Assembly: GCA_026874595.1 (NCBI GenBank)
Contig: CM049309.1
Location: 95,874,723 to 95,938,722, forward strand
Length of the DNA stretch: 64,000 nt
From: Sipunculus nudus
Lineage: Eukaryota; Annelida; Sipuncula; Golfingiida; Sipunculidae
Direction: 5' to 3'
The translations under genes were made by a program, and so were the position numbers. Below, one piece after another: positions 35,612 to 49,637 of the stretch (the first letter of the stretch is position 1; each line of letters opens with the position of its first letter). The notes under the pieces were generated by a model. That model was not told the DNA's origin. It saw only the letters and a list, made by a program, of their open reading frames with translations, and searched no databases.

Positions 35612-36774
35612 AATTGTATCCCCAGACAAAGTCGGGGGATACTATGTTTTCATACCGGTCCCGCCGCCGCATATAAATCTTGTTGGCGCAATAACTCAAA
35701 AAATATTTCACGGATCTTTACCAAACTTGGTTTTTGTGTAGATATGGGTGAGAGGACGACGCCTATTTAAAATGAGGTCATGACCTTTACAAGGAGAGTG
35801 TCTTTGACCTTTAATAGGTCCAATTTTGGGGAAAATCACACAAATTCTTTAATATCTCAAGAAATTTTGCATGGACTTATCCCAAAATCAAGTTGATGGA
35901 AGATCATGGATAGGGTTGTCATGTTCCAGAAACTGGTGGCGCCACCTATTATTCTTTACTTGTTTTCGTGCCGTTTAATACCCTCAAAATTGCCACCTTA
36001 CAGTACTGTGAGCATTATAAGTAAAAAACTAATGGACAGATTTCTTTTATATTATGCATATACATAGGTATGGGTTATGGGATGATGTTTATTTAAATTG
36101 GGGTCATGACCTTTCCTATGAGAGTGGCCTTGACCTTGAATATTGCCATATATGGTGAAAATCACACACCTCTTATGATATCTCCAGTGTTGATAGCCAT
36201 ATGGATTTCAAACATGACTTATGTATGGCCCACCACTAAAGTAAGAACCCTATAGGTTCTAAGGTCATGAGGTCAAAGGTCAAGGTCACTGGACTGGCAT
36301 CTTAAAGATACTGTGGATGCATTTTAAGCCAAACTTTCATCCCAGGTCTTCCATCTTGAATATATAGCTCACTTGCCAATAGTGGATGATCCATATAAAT
36401 TTTGGGGTCACAAGGTCAAAGGTCAAGGCCACAGGAGCTATCTGTCCAAAAATTAGTTTCTGGATGATAATTCCTGCTTTTATTGATGTATGGATTTCAA
36501 ACTTGACTTGTATATGTTCCATTGGAAAAGCAAGACCCAAATTGATTTTGGGGTCATGAGGTCAAATGTCAAGGTCACAGGACACATCTTTAAAAAGACC
36601 AAGGTCACAGGACCAACATCTTCAACAAGATTGTGGATTGATAGATGGTAGAAACAATAAATATGCCAAGTGTCAGTATATGTTGCTAAAAATGGGGGCC
36701 TATTCTTAAAGGGGGGGGGGGCTACTATGTCTGGGGATACTCTGGCACCTGCGGTGCCAAGAAATGTCTAGTTT
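35612..36774 (+). mobile_element. Element C with an embedded family B segment
   Basis: The element starts 'aattgtatccccagacaaag' and ends 'tgtctggggatactctggca' followed by the hairpin GGCACC-TGC-GGTGCC at 36744-36758. TATCCCCAGACA at the two ends is inverted, as expected for terminal inverted repeats. A (GCC)-type tract and GGTGGCGCCACC occur near the left end. From about 36180 to 36640 the sequence switches to family B ('gaggtcaaaggtcaaggtca'), then returns to the element C tail. No transposase frame is seen. Confidence 0.7.
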
Positions 36775-37641
36775 AGAAAGATTGTGGATGCATTTTAAGC
36801 CAAACTTTTCATCCAAAAACCCTTCAATCTTGCACATATAGCTGAGCTGCCAATAGGGGAAGAAATTGATTGATTTAGGGGTCACAAGGTTAAAGGTTAT
36901 CATCACAGGGGCCCCATCTGTCCACATATTTATTTCTGGATGATAACTCCAATTTGGATTGACATATTGGTTTCAATTTTGACTTATATATGACGCACCA
37001 ATAATGTAAGAACCCTATTGATTTTTTGGTCTGAAGGCCAAAGGTCAAGGTCACTGGACCCACTTCTTTAAAAAGAATGCATATGCATTTGAAGCCAAAC
37101 TTTTCATCCCAAACATTCTATCTTCCAGATGTTGCTCACCTGCCAATAGTGGAAGTAACTGATGGATTTTGGGGTCACAAGGTCAAGGTCATGGGGCCAT
37201 CAATCCACATATTAGTTTCCAGATGATAACACCAGTTTAGTTTAAAATATTGGTTTCAAACTTTACTTAAATATGGCCCACTACTAAAGTAAGAAATGTT
37301 GATTCTGGGGTCATGAGATCATAGGTCAAGGTCACAGGACCCTTTACTTTAGAAAGAATGTGGATGCATTTAAGCCAAACTTTTCATCTCAATCCTTCCA
37401 TCATTAACATGTGGTGCACCTGCCAATAGGGGAAGTTTCCTTTTGATGTTGGGGTCATAAGGTCAAAGAATAAGATCACAGGGCCCATCCATTCACAAAT
37501 TAGTTTATGGATGATAACTCCAGTTTGGGTAGACAGGTTGGCTTCAAACTGATCACAGGACCAACATTTTGGAAAACCTCATAAACATATATCCTTATAG
37601 ACCAATGCAGCTGAGCGTCGAGACCCAATGGTCCCTAGTTT
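36775..37641 (+). mobile_element. Element family B, 3' part
   Basis: It resumes directly after the element C tail with 'attgtggatgcattttaagc' and runs through several 'aggtcaaggtcac' blocks to the terminus 'cagctgagcgtcgagaccca' and 'atggtccctagtttt'. With 36180-36640 it probably forms one B copy interrupted by the end of element C. Confidence 0.6.
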
Positions 37642-38845
37642 TTGGTAGTGCCAGTGTTGTTTGTTTGTAGGCCAACTTAAGATGGCCAACACATGAAGGG
37701 CCATGTGATACAAAATCAGCTAAATTTTTCAGTTACTTGAGAATCTATTCTGACAAAGGAGCTTCTCATTGTTAAGCTTTTTGTTTGTAGGGACTGTCAG
37801 GTTACCAAAACAAGAGAAATGATACATAAAAATGGGACACTGAGATAACCTTAGATGATACACAACCTGGAACATTATTCAACAAAACTCATGTTGCATG
37901 TGTTCTTTGTAATGCATGCTGTACAAACAGGGAGCATTCAAAACGTGTCAACTGTGTCATCAGGGAGAGGTCTGTCTTTCAAACTGTGTTATCAGGGAGA
38001 GGTCTGTCAGAGGGTGCTTTTATTTCTGCTTGCTGAAGCTTGAGTGATCATAATATGCTGTAGAGACAGCCTTCTGTCAAGTATTGAAAGAATGTGGTCA
38101 CGCATGAATGATCAACATGCAGCAAGCACCACACCCCCCCAGAACCAGGATGTAGTTCAGGTATCCTGACATACTCTACTCCTTAGCCTGTAGTGAACCA
38201 CATGACAACAATCTGGTAAACATAAGGCCAGCATTCTGGGGTGAAGAGCTACTCTTACCCAGACATTAAAATATTATTACTCCTCCCACAGCATTTATCC
38301 AGTACCTGGGTCAGTGTCATGTTTAATCACACTGTTCAGTATAGATAATCCTCTTATCTGCAGTGTCAGGGGATTAGTGTATTACATCAACAGTAGCTGC
38401 TTTCACCAGACAGGTACCATTGGACACCAAATCAAATACCATTTTATAATCTCCAAATTTATTGACACTTAATTCTCCTGCATGTTTTGATCTATTTTGG
38501 ATTTTAAAACGACTGAGGAGGTAGTTTAGAACTCAGTACCATTTTGATAATACTGTATCAATTAGTGGCACAGCAGTGTGAAAACATATTTAGAAGTGCT
38601 CCAAGTTGAAGACAGTTTCTGTGTCTTGGATTTTTTTAAAATAATATTTTATGACCAAACCATGCATTTCCTAATGTTAAAATTGAAGCATGTGAGCAGT
38701 TTGTAACCATAAGATGAATATTAATACCATGATCATTGGTTGGCTTTTTGATAAACTGTTGACAGTTCAGTAGTTTACACATTTGTTAAATTGCATATAT
38801 ATATATATATTATATATTATATATTTTATATATATATATATATAA

Positions 38846-38901
<56 letters not shown>

Positions 38902-39134
38902 GTGTGTGTGTTTTTTTTCTATTTTATAAAATGTATACAGTTGAAATATAACATATCCCCAGTCCACAGATGTAAGGCCTTGGGGGTGGACAGTATGGGG
39001 TGGTGATAGGAGAATAACTGTACACCTGTCACAGCAGGGGATCTCCCCCAGTGACTGTAACAAATTAGGAACCCTGGCATAGCTAACTTCCAGTGACCAA
39101 GAGTGACCAACCTCCATGTTGACAAAGCAAGTGA
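37642..39134 (+). other. Midnolin downstream intron, mostly featureless
   Basis: No gene is seen. A short direct duplication containing 'tcagggagaggtctgtc' lies at about 37950-38010. A TA-rich microsatellite at 38797-38900 accounts for the Ile/Tyr-rich frames at 38767-39156 and 38791-39006. Confidence 0.55.
38797..38900. repeat. (TA)n microsatellite
   Basis: About 100 bases of nearly pure TA dinucleotide with a few interruptions, ending in TGTGTGTG and a T run. It is expected to extrude cruciforms and to vary in length. Confidence 0.97.
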
Positions 39135-39841
39135 CTGCAAAAAGCCTCAAATTCAATAACTAGCCTAATTTTCAAGCTTTGGTGTTCAAATTTCAGATTT
39201 AAACTTATTAAATACTTATGTTTACATGCTGTGAAAATTAAATCAACAGTACTCACAGGAAAAAAATGTGCCAAGGTCAAAGTTGGGCAAAATTTAAGTT
39301 ACTGATTTTATTTTTATGCTAAAAACTTAAAAATTTACAGAATTCAGATCTAATTTTTGGTATACTTTTGAATATTAATTAAAGAAAGTAATATACTTGT
39401 GAAAAAAGTCTCTAGTTTCAAAAGTTTTCATGTTAAGTGAGTCAATATTTTTCCTGATTTTTTTTTCAAGTCCATTATGTTCGGGCCCATAACTTTAAGA
39501 AATTAGACTTAATAGACATAATTTCTGGCATGTATATAGGAAATATATATGAGAATACTTCAGGAAAATATTAAGAAAAACGGATAAGTGGTTTTGATAT
39601 GAGGCAGTCCTGAAGTGTGATAATAGGTTTTTAATTGAAATTTGAGGTTTTTCCTTAATATCTCAAAGGAACAAACTCATACTGACCCAATTTTTGGTAT
39701 GGTAGGAGATTTTTGGGACATCTAATGATATGCCAAATTTTTTATTCATAGGTTTAATGGTTTCTAACGGACGGACAGACGGACCGACGGACAATGGACC
39801 ACGACTATAGCTCAGATGACTTACAGTCAGCTGAGCTAAAA
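39135..39841 (-). mobile_element. Dispersed element family A, inverted copy
   Basis: The right end reads 'cagtcagctgagctaaaaat', the reverse complement of the family A start, preceded by a GGACGGACAGACGG tract and 'gaccacgactatagctcaga'. The left part matches the reverse complement of 9830-9960 ('acatgctgtgaaaattaaat'). It is homologous along its length to 9232-9975, in opposite orientation 30 kb away. Confidence 0.7.
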
Positions 39842-40245
39842 ATATATCCCAGTAACAGTATGAACATACATTCACACATGTTCATTAATTATATTCACAT
39901 CAAATGTACTGTACTGCACCCAGTGGGCCAATATGTCAGAGATATCACAAAGCTATCTAATTAATTTGAAGAGAGTAGGAGGCTCAGATGTCTAAAGAAT
40001 AAGTCATCTCCACCTTGATTTTGTTAATGACACTGATACATGTATAGTTAACAACTTATGGTCAATCAACTTCAGCTGTATTTCTTTTGTATACTTCTTT
40101 CCTGTGTCTGCTATTAAATGGCTGGAATTTGTAATGGTGTTTTAGCCACTGAATGGTTCAAGCAGTGTGAGTGCATAACAGGGCAGAGTGTTTATTATTA
40201 ATGAAACTGCCCTTTGAATTGGTTTGGTCATGCACAGGTTGGGCA
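39842..40245 (+). other. Intronic spacer, no feature seen
   Basis: AT-rich sequence between the inverted family A element and the 47-bp array. Nothing identifiable. Confidence 0.5.
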
Positions 40246-41945
40246 GTAAGATGCTGGCCAATAATGCTAACCTTACAAGCACTTGGCCACTGACTGTTTT
40301 CTGACTAATGATGCTAACCTTACATGCATTTGGCCACTGACTGTTTTCTGGCCAATCTTGCTAACCTAACATGCACTTGGCCTCGGACTGTTTTCTGGCC
40401 AATAATGTTAACCTTACATGCACTTGGCCATTGACTGTTTTCTGGCCAATTATGTTAACCTTACATGCACTTGTCCACTGTTTTCTGGTCAATGATGCTG
40501 ACCTTACATGCACTTGGCCACTTGACTGTTTTCTGGCCAATAATGTTAACCTTACATGCACCTTACATGCACTTGGCCACTGACTGTTTTCTGGTCAATG
40601 ATGCTAACCTTACATGCACTTGGCCATTGACTGTTTTCTGGCCAATGATGCTAATCTTACATGCACTTGACCACTGACTGTTTTCTGGCCAATGATGCTA
40701 ACCTTACATGCACTTGGCCACAGACTGTTTTCTGGCCAGTGATGCTTACCTTACATGCATTTGGCCACTGACTGTTTTCTGGACAGTGATGCTTACCTTA
40801 CATGCACTTGACTACTGACTGTTTTCTGGCCAATCTTGCTAACCTTACATGCATTTGGCCATTGACTGTTTTCTGGCTAAAGATGCTCACCCTTACATGC
40901 ACTTGACTACTGACTGTTTTCTGGCCATCTTGCTAACCTTACAGGCACTTGGCCATTGACTGTTTTCTGGCCAATGAAGCTAACCCTGAATGCACTTGGC
41001 CATTGGCTGTTTTCTGGCCAATGATGTTAACCTTACATGCACTTGGCCATTGACTGTTTTCTGGCCAGTAGCAACATTACATGCATTTGGCCACTGACTG
41101 TTTTCTGGCCAGTGATGCTTACCTTACATGCACTTGGCCACTGACTGATTTCTGGAAAGAGATGCTAACCGTACATGCACTTGGCTACTGACTGTTTTCT
41201 GGCCAATCTTGCTAACCTAACATGCACTTGACTACTGAATGTTTTCTGGCCAATGATGCTAACCTTACATGCACTTGGTCATTGACTGTTTTCTGGCCAG
41301 TAGCAACCTTACATGCATTTGGGCCTTGACTGTTTTCTGGCCAGTGATGCTTACCTTACAAGCACTTGGCAACTGACTGTTTTCTGGCCAATGATGCAAA
41401 CCTTACATGCATTTGGCCACTGACTGTTTTCTGGCAAATCTTGCTAACCTAACATGCACTTGACTACTGACTGTTTTTTGGCCAATCTTGCTAACCTTGC
41501 ATGCACTTGGCCATTGACTGTTTTCTGGCCAATCTTGCTAACCTTACATGCACTTGGCCATTGACTGTTTTCTGGCCAATGAAGCTAACCTTACATGCAC
41601 TTAGCTGCTGACTGTTTTCTGGCCAATCTTGCTTACCTTACATGCACTTGGCTACTGACTGTTTTCTGGCCAATCTTACTAACCTTACATGCACTTGGCT
41701 ACTTACTGTTTTCTGGCCAATGATGCTAACCTTACATTCACTTGGCTACTGACTGTTTTCTGGCCAATCTTGCTAACCTAACATGCACTTGACTACTGAC
41801 TGTTTTCTGGCCAATGATGCTAACCTTAATGCACTTGGCTACTGACTGTTTTCTGGCCAATCTTGCTAACCTAACATGCACTTGACTACTGACTGTTTTC
41901 TGGCCAATCTTGCTAACCTGACATGCACTTGGCCATTGACTATGA
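40246..41945. repeat. 47-bp minisatellite, about 36 copies
   Basis: The unit contains 'atgctaaccttacatgcact' and 'tggccactgactgttttctg' plus 'gccaatg'. Spacing of 'ctgttttctg' is 47 bp (40294, 40341). Copies are more diverged than in the other arrays, with short deletions and a local duplication of 'cttacatgcac' near 40560. The frames at 40371-40677 (+) and 41738-42019 (-) come from it. Confidence 0.95.
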
Positions 41946-42599
41946 CTGTCTGTCTTTCTGTTGGCTGGTCCTATATTGGCCATGTATTGATACAGGGACT
42001 TCTGACAATACTGATACAATAATTGATTTTGCAGCCCCAGTATGTTTATTGTGGGGACAATCTATTATGGTGTGTGAAAATAGCTGGCACTTCATGTATT
42101 CACATATTCAGTTAGTGCAGACTAACAGAGAACTACAGCTTACCAGACTCTGTGGTTTTCAAAACCAGTTGGTGTGAATCATATTTCCACTGGTTGCACT
42201 CACAAAACGAGGAAATATTAATTTCCCTGAACTGTGTCCATCCTGCATTCACTTTGAGTCTTGATGATAATGAAAGCTGCCCGACTGATATTTGTCAATT
42301 AAAATTTTGAAAAAGTGACTGCTTTCAGACATTTAATTGCTGATGATCACATGACAGACATCACTTGTAACATATTAATATTTTACCTATTATTGTGTGA
42401 CTGCTATAAGCATGGCTCAGTCCCAGAGAAGGATTACAGATTTATGTACAATCCTAATCAGCAGGACCCATGGAAGGAACACTATGACAGCTAGCCTGAA
42501 TATTTTGGTATAAATAAATATGGGTTTTTCTAACCAACTAATGGAAGGTGAAATATTGGCAATAGAAAAACAATATATAATATTTGTTTTCTCAGAAGT
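41946..42599 (+). other. Intronic spacer, no feature seen
   Basis: Sequence between two arrays. Short frames at 41923-42177 (+) and 42417-42617 (-) show no domain. Confidence 0.5.
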
Positions 42600-45472
42600 A
42601 CATACTAGTAACCACAATACACTTGAATCAAGGACTCTATTTAATTAGGCAACTACAATACTCTTTAACTCAAGGACTATTTTAGTATGTACCAGTAACC
42701 ACAGTACTCTTGACTCAAGGACTATTTAAGTAACTACAATATTCATGACTCAAGGACATTGTTCAAGTACATACCAGACACCACAGTACTCTTGACTCAA
42801 GGAATATTTAGGTAACCACAGTACTCTTGACTCAAGGACTATTTAAGTACATGCCAGTAATCACAGTACTCTTGACTCAAGGACTATTTAAGTACATACT
42901 AGTAACCACAATACTCTTGACTTAAGGACTCTATTTAATTAAGTAACCACTGTACTCTTGACTCAAGGACTATTTAAGTAACCACAGTACTCTTGACTCA
43001 AGGACTATTTTAGTACATACTAGTAACCACAATACTCTTGACTTAAGGACTTTTTTTAATTAAGTAACCACAGTACTCTTGACTCAGGGACTATTTTAGT
43101 ACATACCAGTAACCACAGTACTCTTGACTCAAGGACCATTTAAGTAACCACAGTACTCTTGACTCAAGGACCATTTAAGTAACCACAGTACTCTTGACTC
43201 AAGGACTATTTAAGTAACCACAGTACAATTGACTCGAGTACTCTTTTAGTATTTACCAGTAACCACAATACTTTTGACTCAAGGACTATTTTAGTATATA
43301 CCAGTAACCACAATACTCTTGACTTAAGGACTCTATTTAATTAAGTAACCACAATACTCCTGACTCAAGGACTATTTAGGTAACCACATTACTCTTGACT
43401 CAGGGACTATTTTAGTACATACCAGTAACCACAATACTCCCGACTCAAGGACTATTTAAGTAACCACAGTACTCTTGACTCAAGGACTAAGTAACCACAG
43501 TACTCTTGACTCAAGGACTATTTAAGTACACACTAGTAACCACAATACACCTGACTCAAGGACTATTTAGGTAACCACAGTACTCTTGACTCAAGGACTA
43601 TTTAAGTAACCACAGTACTCTTGACTCAAGGACTATTTAAGTAACCACAATACTCTTGACTCAAGGACTATTTAAGTAACCACAATACTCTTGACTTAAG
43701 GACTCTATTTAATTAAGTACCCACAATACTCCTGACTCAAGGACTATTTAGGTAACCACAGTACTCTTGACTCAGGGACTATTTAAGTAACCACAGTACT
43801 CTTGACTCAAGGACTATTTAAGTAACCACAATACTATTGACTTAAGGACTCTATTTAATTAAGTACCCATAATACTCCTGACTCAAGGACTATTTAAGTA
43901 ACCACAGTACTCTTGACTCAAGGACTATTTAAGTAACCACAGTACTCTTGACTCAAGGACTATTTTAGTATATACCAGTAACCACAATACTTTTGACTCA
44001 AGGACTATTTTAGTATATACCAGTAACCACAATACTTTTGACTTAAGGACTCTATTTTATTGAGTAACCACAATACTCCTGACTCAAGGACTATTTAGGT
44101 AACCACAGTACTCTTGACTCAGGGACTATTTTAGTACAGACCAGTAACCACAATACTCCTGACTCAAGGACTATTTAAGTAACCACAGTACTCTTGACTT
44201 AAGGACTATTTAAGTAACCACAGTACTCTTGACTCAAGGACTATTTAAGTACATACTAGTAACCACAATACTCTTGACTTAAGGACTCTATTTAATTAAG
44301 TAACCACAATACTCCTGACTCAAGGACTATTTAAGTAACCACAGTCTTGACTCAAGGACTATTTAAGTACATACCAGTAACCACAGTACTCTTGACTCAA
44401 GGACTATTTAAGTACATACTAGTAACCACAATACTCTTGACTTAAGGACTTTATTTAATTAAGTAACCACAGTACTCTTTACTTAAGGACTAGTAACCAC
44501 AATACTCCTGACTCAAGGACTACTAGTAACCACAATACTCTTGATTTAAGGACTTTATTTAATTAAGTAACCACAATACTCTTGACTTAAGGACTAGTAA
44601 CCAGAATACTCCTGACTCAAGGACTACTAGTAACCAGAATACTCCTTACTTAAGGACTATTTAACTAACCACAGTACTCTTGACTCAAGGACTATTTTAG
44701 TACATACCAGTAACCACAATACTCTAAGACTCAAGGACTATTTAAGTAAAACCTAGTAACCATAATACTCTTGACTTAAGGACTCTATTTTATTAAGTAA
44801 CCACAATACTCCTGACTCAAGGACTATTTAAGTAACCACAGTACTCTTGACTCAAGGACTATTTTAGTACATACCAGAAACCACAGTTCTCTCGACTTGA
44901 GGACTATTTTAGTACATACCTGTAACCACAATACTCCTGACTCAAGGACTAAGTAACCACAGTACTCTTGACTCAAGGACTATTTAAGTACATACTAGTA
45001 ACCACAATACTCCTGACTCAAGGACTATTTAGGTAACCACAGTACTCTTGACTCGGGGACTATTTTAGTACAGACCAGTAACCACAATACTCCTGACTCA
45101 AGGACTACTAGTAACCAGAATACTCCTTACTTAAGGACTATTTAACTAACCACAGTACTCTTGACTCAAGGACTATTTTAGTACATACCAGTAACCACAA
45201 TACTCTAAGGCTCAAGGACTATTTAAGTAAAACCTAGTAACCATAATACTCATGACTTAAGGACTCTATTTTATTAAGTAACCACAATACTCCTGACTCA
45301 AGGACTATTTAAGTAACCACAGTACTCTTGACTCAAGGACTATTTTAGTACATACCAGTAACCACAGTTCTCTCGACTCGAGGACTATTTTAGTACATAC
45401 CTGTAACCACAATACTCCTGACTCAAGGACTACTAGTAACCACAATACTCCTGACTCAAGGACTATTTAATT
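42600..45472. repeat. 35-bp minisatellite family with longer composite units
   Basis: The basic unit is 'taaccacagtactcttgact' plus 'caaggactatttaag'. Many units carry an extra 'tacataccag' or 'tacatactag' or a 'ctatttaattaag' form, giving composite units. A block of several hundred bases marked by 'tttaagtaaaacctagtaac' at 44741 is repeated at 45222, 481 bp further on. There are roughly 70 or more basic units. Confidence 0.95.
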
Positions 45473-46580
45473 ATTTTACAGATAGAATTAAGAATGTTCT
45501 GTCACATTATGTTGGCAACTGAAGCTTTTATGGTTTCCAGGTGGTTGTACAGGCCATATCATACCAGTCAGTGCAGCTTTGTTTCACTTTATGCATCTGG
45601 CTTAAAATCAATAGCACAGCTATAACACTAAATTTATGAATTTGAAAATACCATACAAAATAATTGAGGACAAATATACTTGCAAGTGGTCCTAAACCAG
45701 AGAGTGTGTACCAACCTGTGCCTTCATTACTGTAAGTGCAGATATAATACATCATACAGGGTTAGAGCATAGCAGATCTGGTACAACCAGCATGAGTGAT
45801 AATTTAAAGCATAAATTGATAAATGTGCATGGAACACTAGCTAGAGTATATTGATTTAATTTGTCAATTCAGCTGCAGCTACAAGCAATTATGGGCAATA
45901 TGCAGGGGCTGCCACTTCAATCACCAAAACCTCACTTGTTGTGGGCGGGGCTGACTGGTTTGTAACACACTGGGTACTGCTGACCAATAATACACAGTGG
46001 CCTTGCCCTGTTATGCCCACAAGGATTGCAGGGTTCTTTGTACCCTAGATCCTACATTATAGAGAAGCAATATATATCACTGACAGCCCAACCACAGGAA
46101 AGCCTGGCTGGTTACACAGCTGTATCGATGAAGTATAAAACTTGACACACATCTCCCCCCCCCCCCCCGAAATAAACTATACCAACTGTGACATCTAGTT
46201 ATAGCAAACTAATAATAAATAATAAACAATTAATCCTGGAACAAATAACAAGAATGTTTAGACCTGAAGTTGTAATGTCTGAGCTCAGTAGGTTGATGGG
46301 GTGGTTATGGCTGCGGATGGTACAGCTTAATTACCATAATTTATAGTAAATACTACCTGTGTGATTATTAATTAGGGTGTTTGGTCCCCAGTGCCTTGGT
46401 GCTCGTGCTCAGTGGCATCCCCTCCTTATCCCTGTCTCATGAATATTCATTAGGATTATAGTGCTTTTTGTAAACAGGGACATTTGGCAAAATAGTTCCC
46501 TGACATTGGATCCAGCTGTTTGACCACAGAATAGTAGTTTTGGCAGTATAGGGTAACATGAGTACACCTATTATATTAAA
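45473..46580 (+). other. Intronic spacer, no gene seen
   Basis: Single-copy-looking sequence with a run of 14 cytosines at 46155-46168. The minus-strand frame 45528-45755 has a hydrophobic middle but no recognisable family or start context. Nothing else could be supported. Confidence 0.5.
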
Positions 46581-48680
46581 AACATCACAGAATTTACATT
46601 CATCATCAGCATCACAGAATTAACATACATCATCAGCATCACAGAATTAACATACATCATCAACATTACAGAATAAATGTCCAGCATCAACATCACAGAA
46701 TAAACATGCATCATCAGCATCACAGAATTAACAAACATCATCAACATCACAGAATTAACATACGTCATCAACATCACAGAATTAACATACATCATCAACA
46801 TTACAGAATTAACATTCATCATCAGCATCACAGAATTAACATACATCATCAGCATCACAGAATTAACATACATCATCAGCATCACAGAATTAACATACAT
46901 CATCAACATCACAGAATTAACATACATCATCAACATCACAGAATTAACATACATCATCAACATCACAGAATTAACATACATCATCAACATCACAGAATTA
47001 ACATACATCATCACCATCACAGAATTAACATACATCATCATCATCACAGAATTAACATACATCATCATCATCACAGAATTAACATACATCATCAACATCA
47101 CAGAATTAACATACATCATCATCACAGAATTAACATACATCATCATCACAGAATTAACATACATCATCATCATCACAGAATTAACATACATCTTCACCAT
47201 CACAGAATTAACATACATCATCACCATCACAGAATTAACTTACATCATCACCATCACAGAATTAACATACATCATCATCACAGAATTAACATACATCATC
47301 AACATCACAGAATTAACATACATCATCAACATCACAGAATTAACAAACATCATCATCATCACAGAATTAACATACATCATCACCATCACAGAATTAACAT
47401 ACATCATCAGCATCACAGAATTAACATACATCATCACCATCACAGAATTAACATACATCATCACCATCACAGAATTAACATACATCATCATCACAGAATT
47501 AACAAACATCATCATCATCACAGAATTAACAAACATCATCATCATCACAGAATTAACATACATCAACATCACAGAATTAACAAACATCATCAGCATCACA
47601 GAATTAACATACATCATCAGCATCACAGAATTAACATACATTATCACCATCACAGAATTAACATACATCATCACCATCACAGAATTAACATACATCATCA
47701 TCACAGAATTAACAAACATCATCACCATCACAGAATTAACAAACATCATCATCATCACAGAATTAACATACATCATCATCACAGAATTAACATACATCAT
47801 CATCACAGAATTAACATACATCATCACCATCACAGAATTAACAAACATCATCACCATCACAGAATTAACATACATCATCAGCATCACAGAATTAACATAC
47901 ATCATTAACATTAAAGAATTAACATACATCATCATCACAGAATTAACGTACATCATCAACATCACAGAATTAACATACATCATCAGCATCACAGAATCAA
48001 CGTACATCATCAACATCACAGAATTAACATACATCATCAGCATCACAGAATTAACAAACATCATCACCATCACAGAATTAACATACATCATCATCACAGA
48101 ATTAACATACATCATCATCACAGAATTAACATACATCATCAACATCACAGAATTAACAAACATCATCACCATCACAGAATTAACATACATCATCACCATC
48201 ACAGAATTAACATACATCATCATCACAGAATTAACATACATCATCATCACAGAATTAACATACATCATCAACATCACAGAATTAACAAACATCATCACCA
48301 TCACAGAATTAACATACATCATCAGCATCACAGAATTAACATACATCATCAGCATTAAAGATTTAACATACATCATCATCACAGAATTAATGTACATCAT
48401 CAACATCACAGAATTAACATACATCATCAGCATCACAGAATCAACGTACATCATCAACATCACAGAATTAACATACATCATCAGCATCACAGAATTAACA
48501 AACATCATCACCATCACAGAATTAACATACATCATCAACATCACAGAATTAACATACATCATCAACAGCACAGAATTAACATACATCATCAACATCACAG
48601 AATTAACATACATCATCAACATCACAGAATTTTATGTACATCACCAACATCAGAATTAATTTATATTGAACATCAGAATT
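46581..48680. repeat. 27/24-bp minisatellite, about 80 copies
   Basis: The main unit is 'aattaacatacatcatcaac' plus 'atcacag' (27 bp), with 24-bp copies that lack one CATCAT-type triplet. All unit lengths are multiples of three and the unit has no stop in one plus frame and one minus frame. This generates 400-codon HHQHHRIN-type (+) and 461-codon MMYVNSVM-type (-) frames that have no start context or sequence complexity. The right edge decays before element C. Confidence 0.96.
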
Positions 48681-49637
48681 AATTGTATCCCCAGACAAAA
48701 GTCGGGGGATACTGTTTTCATGCTGGTCCCGCTGCCGCCTCCGCATATAAATCTTGTTGGAGCAATAACTCGAAAAATATTTCACAGATCTTTACCAAAC
48801 TTGGTATATGTATAGATATGGGTGAGAGGACGACGCCTATTTAAGATGAGGTCATGACCTTTACTAGTGTCCTTGACCTTGAATAGGTCCAATTTTGGAG
48901 AAAATCACACAAATTCTTAAATATCTAAAGAAATCTTGCATGGATTGATCCCAAAATCAGGTTGATCGAAGATCATGGATAGGGTTGTCATGTACCTGTT
49001 ATTCTTTGTTTTCATGCCATATAATACCCTCATCACTGCCACTTAACAGTACTGCAAGCATTATGAGTCAGAAACTAATGGACAGATTTCTTTTATATTA
49101 TGCATATATATAGATATAGGTTATGGGATGACCTTTCCTATGACAGTGGCCTTGAACTGGAATATTCCCACAAAATCATATATATTTAAATAAGAAATGC
49201 ATGGATTGGTCCAAAAATCAAACTGACTGAAGATCTTGGATAGCTTTGTCTTCTGCAGAAGACAGGTGGCACCACCTTCTGTCCTTTTCTTGTTTTCGCG
49301 CTTTTTAACACCCCATCATTGCTACTTGACAGTACTGAGCATTATGGGTCTAAAGCTAAAGGACAGATTAGGCTGAAATTGTGCATGTCCATTGATCTTG
49401 GATACCTCCATCTTGTATTCAAGAGTGGTGGCACTATCTGCAATCATTATTGTGTGGCGTCCATCCATATGTTTACTTTTGGTAAAAATTGCTCATATAT
49501 CCGGAGTGGTTCAAGGTATTGGTATTGGTCTGAAATTATTTGCTGCTGAAGATGGGGGGACTATTCTTAAAAGGGAGGGGGGGGTTAATTGTCTGGGGAT
49601 ACTGTGGCACCTGCGGTGCCAAGAAATATCGAGTTTA
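48681..49637 (+). mobile_element. Element C copy inserted in the 27/24-bp array
   Basis: It starts 'aattgtatccccagacaaaa' and ends 'attgtctggggatactgtgg' with the terminal hairpin GGCACC-TGC-GGTGCC at 49606-49620. It is homologous along its length to 35612-36180 plus the tail at 36645-36774, without the family B segment. Units of the 27/24-bp array lie on both sides. There is no protein-coding frame of note. Confidence 0.75.

Noticed and set aside
35282-35770. 162-codon frame through exon C
   Set aside because: Only 35349-35516 is exon; the rest reads the 43-bp array upstream and intron plus element C downstream.
38767-39156. 129-codon minus frame rich in Ile and Tyr
   Set aside because: Its repetitive half is the (TA)n microsatellite; the remainder covers non-coding spacer and a family A edge.
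46706-47908. 400-codon His-rich plus frame and the 461-codon Met/Val-rich minus frame next to it
   Set aside because: Both are produced by the same 27/24-bp array; units are multiples of three and lack stops by composition.
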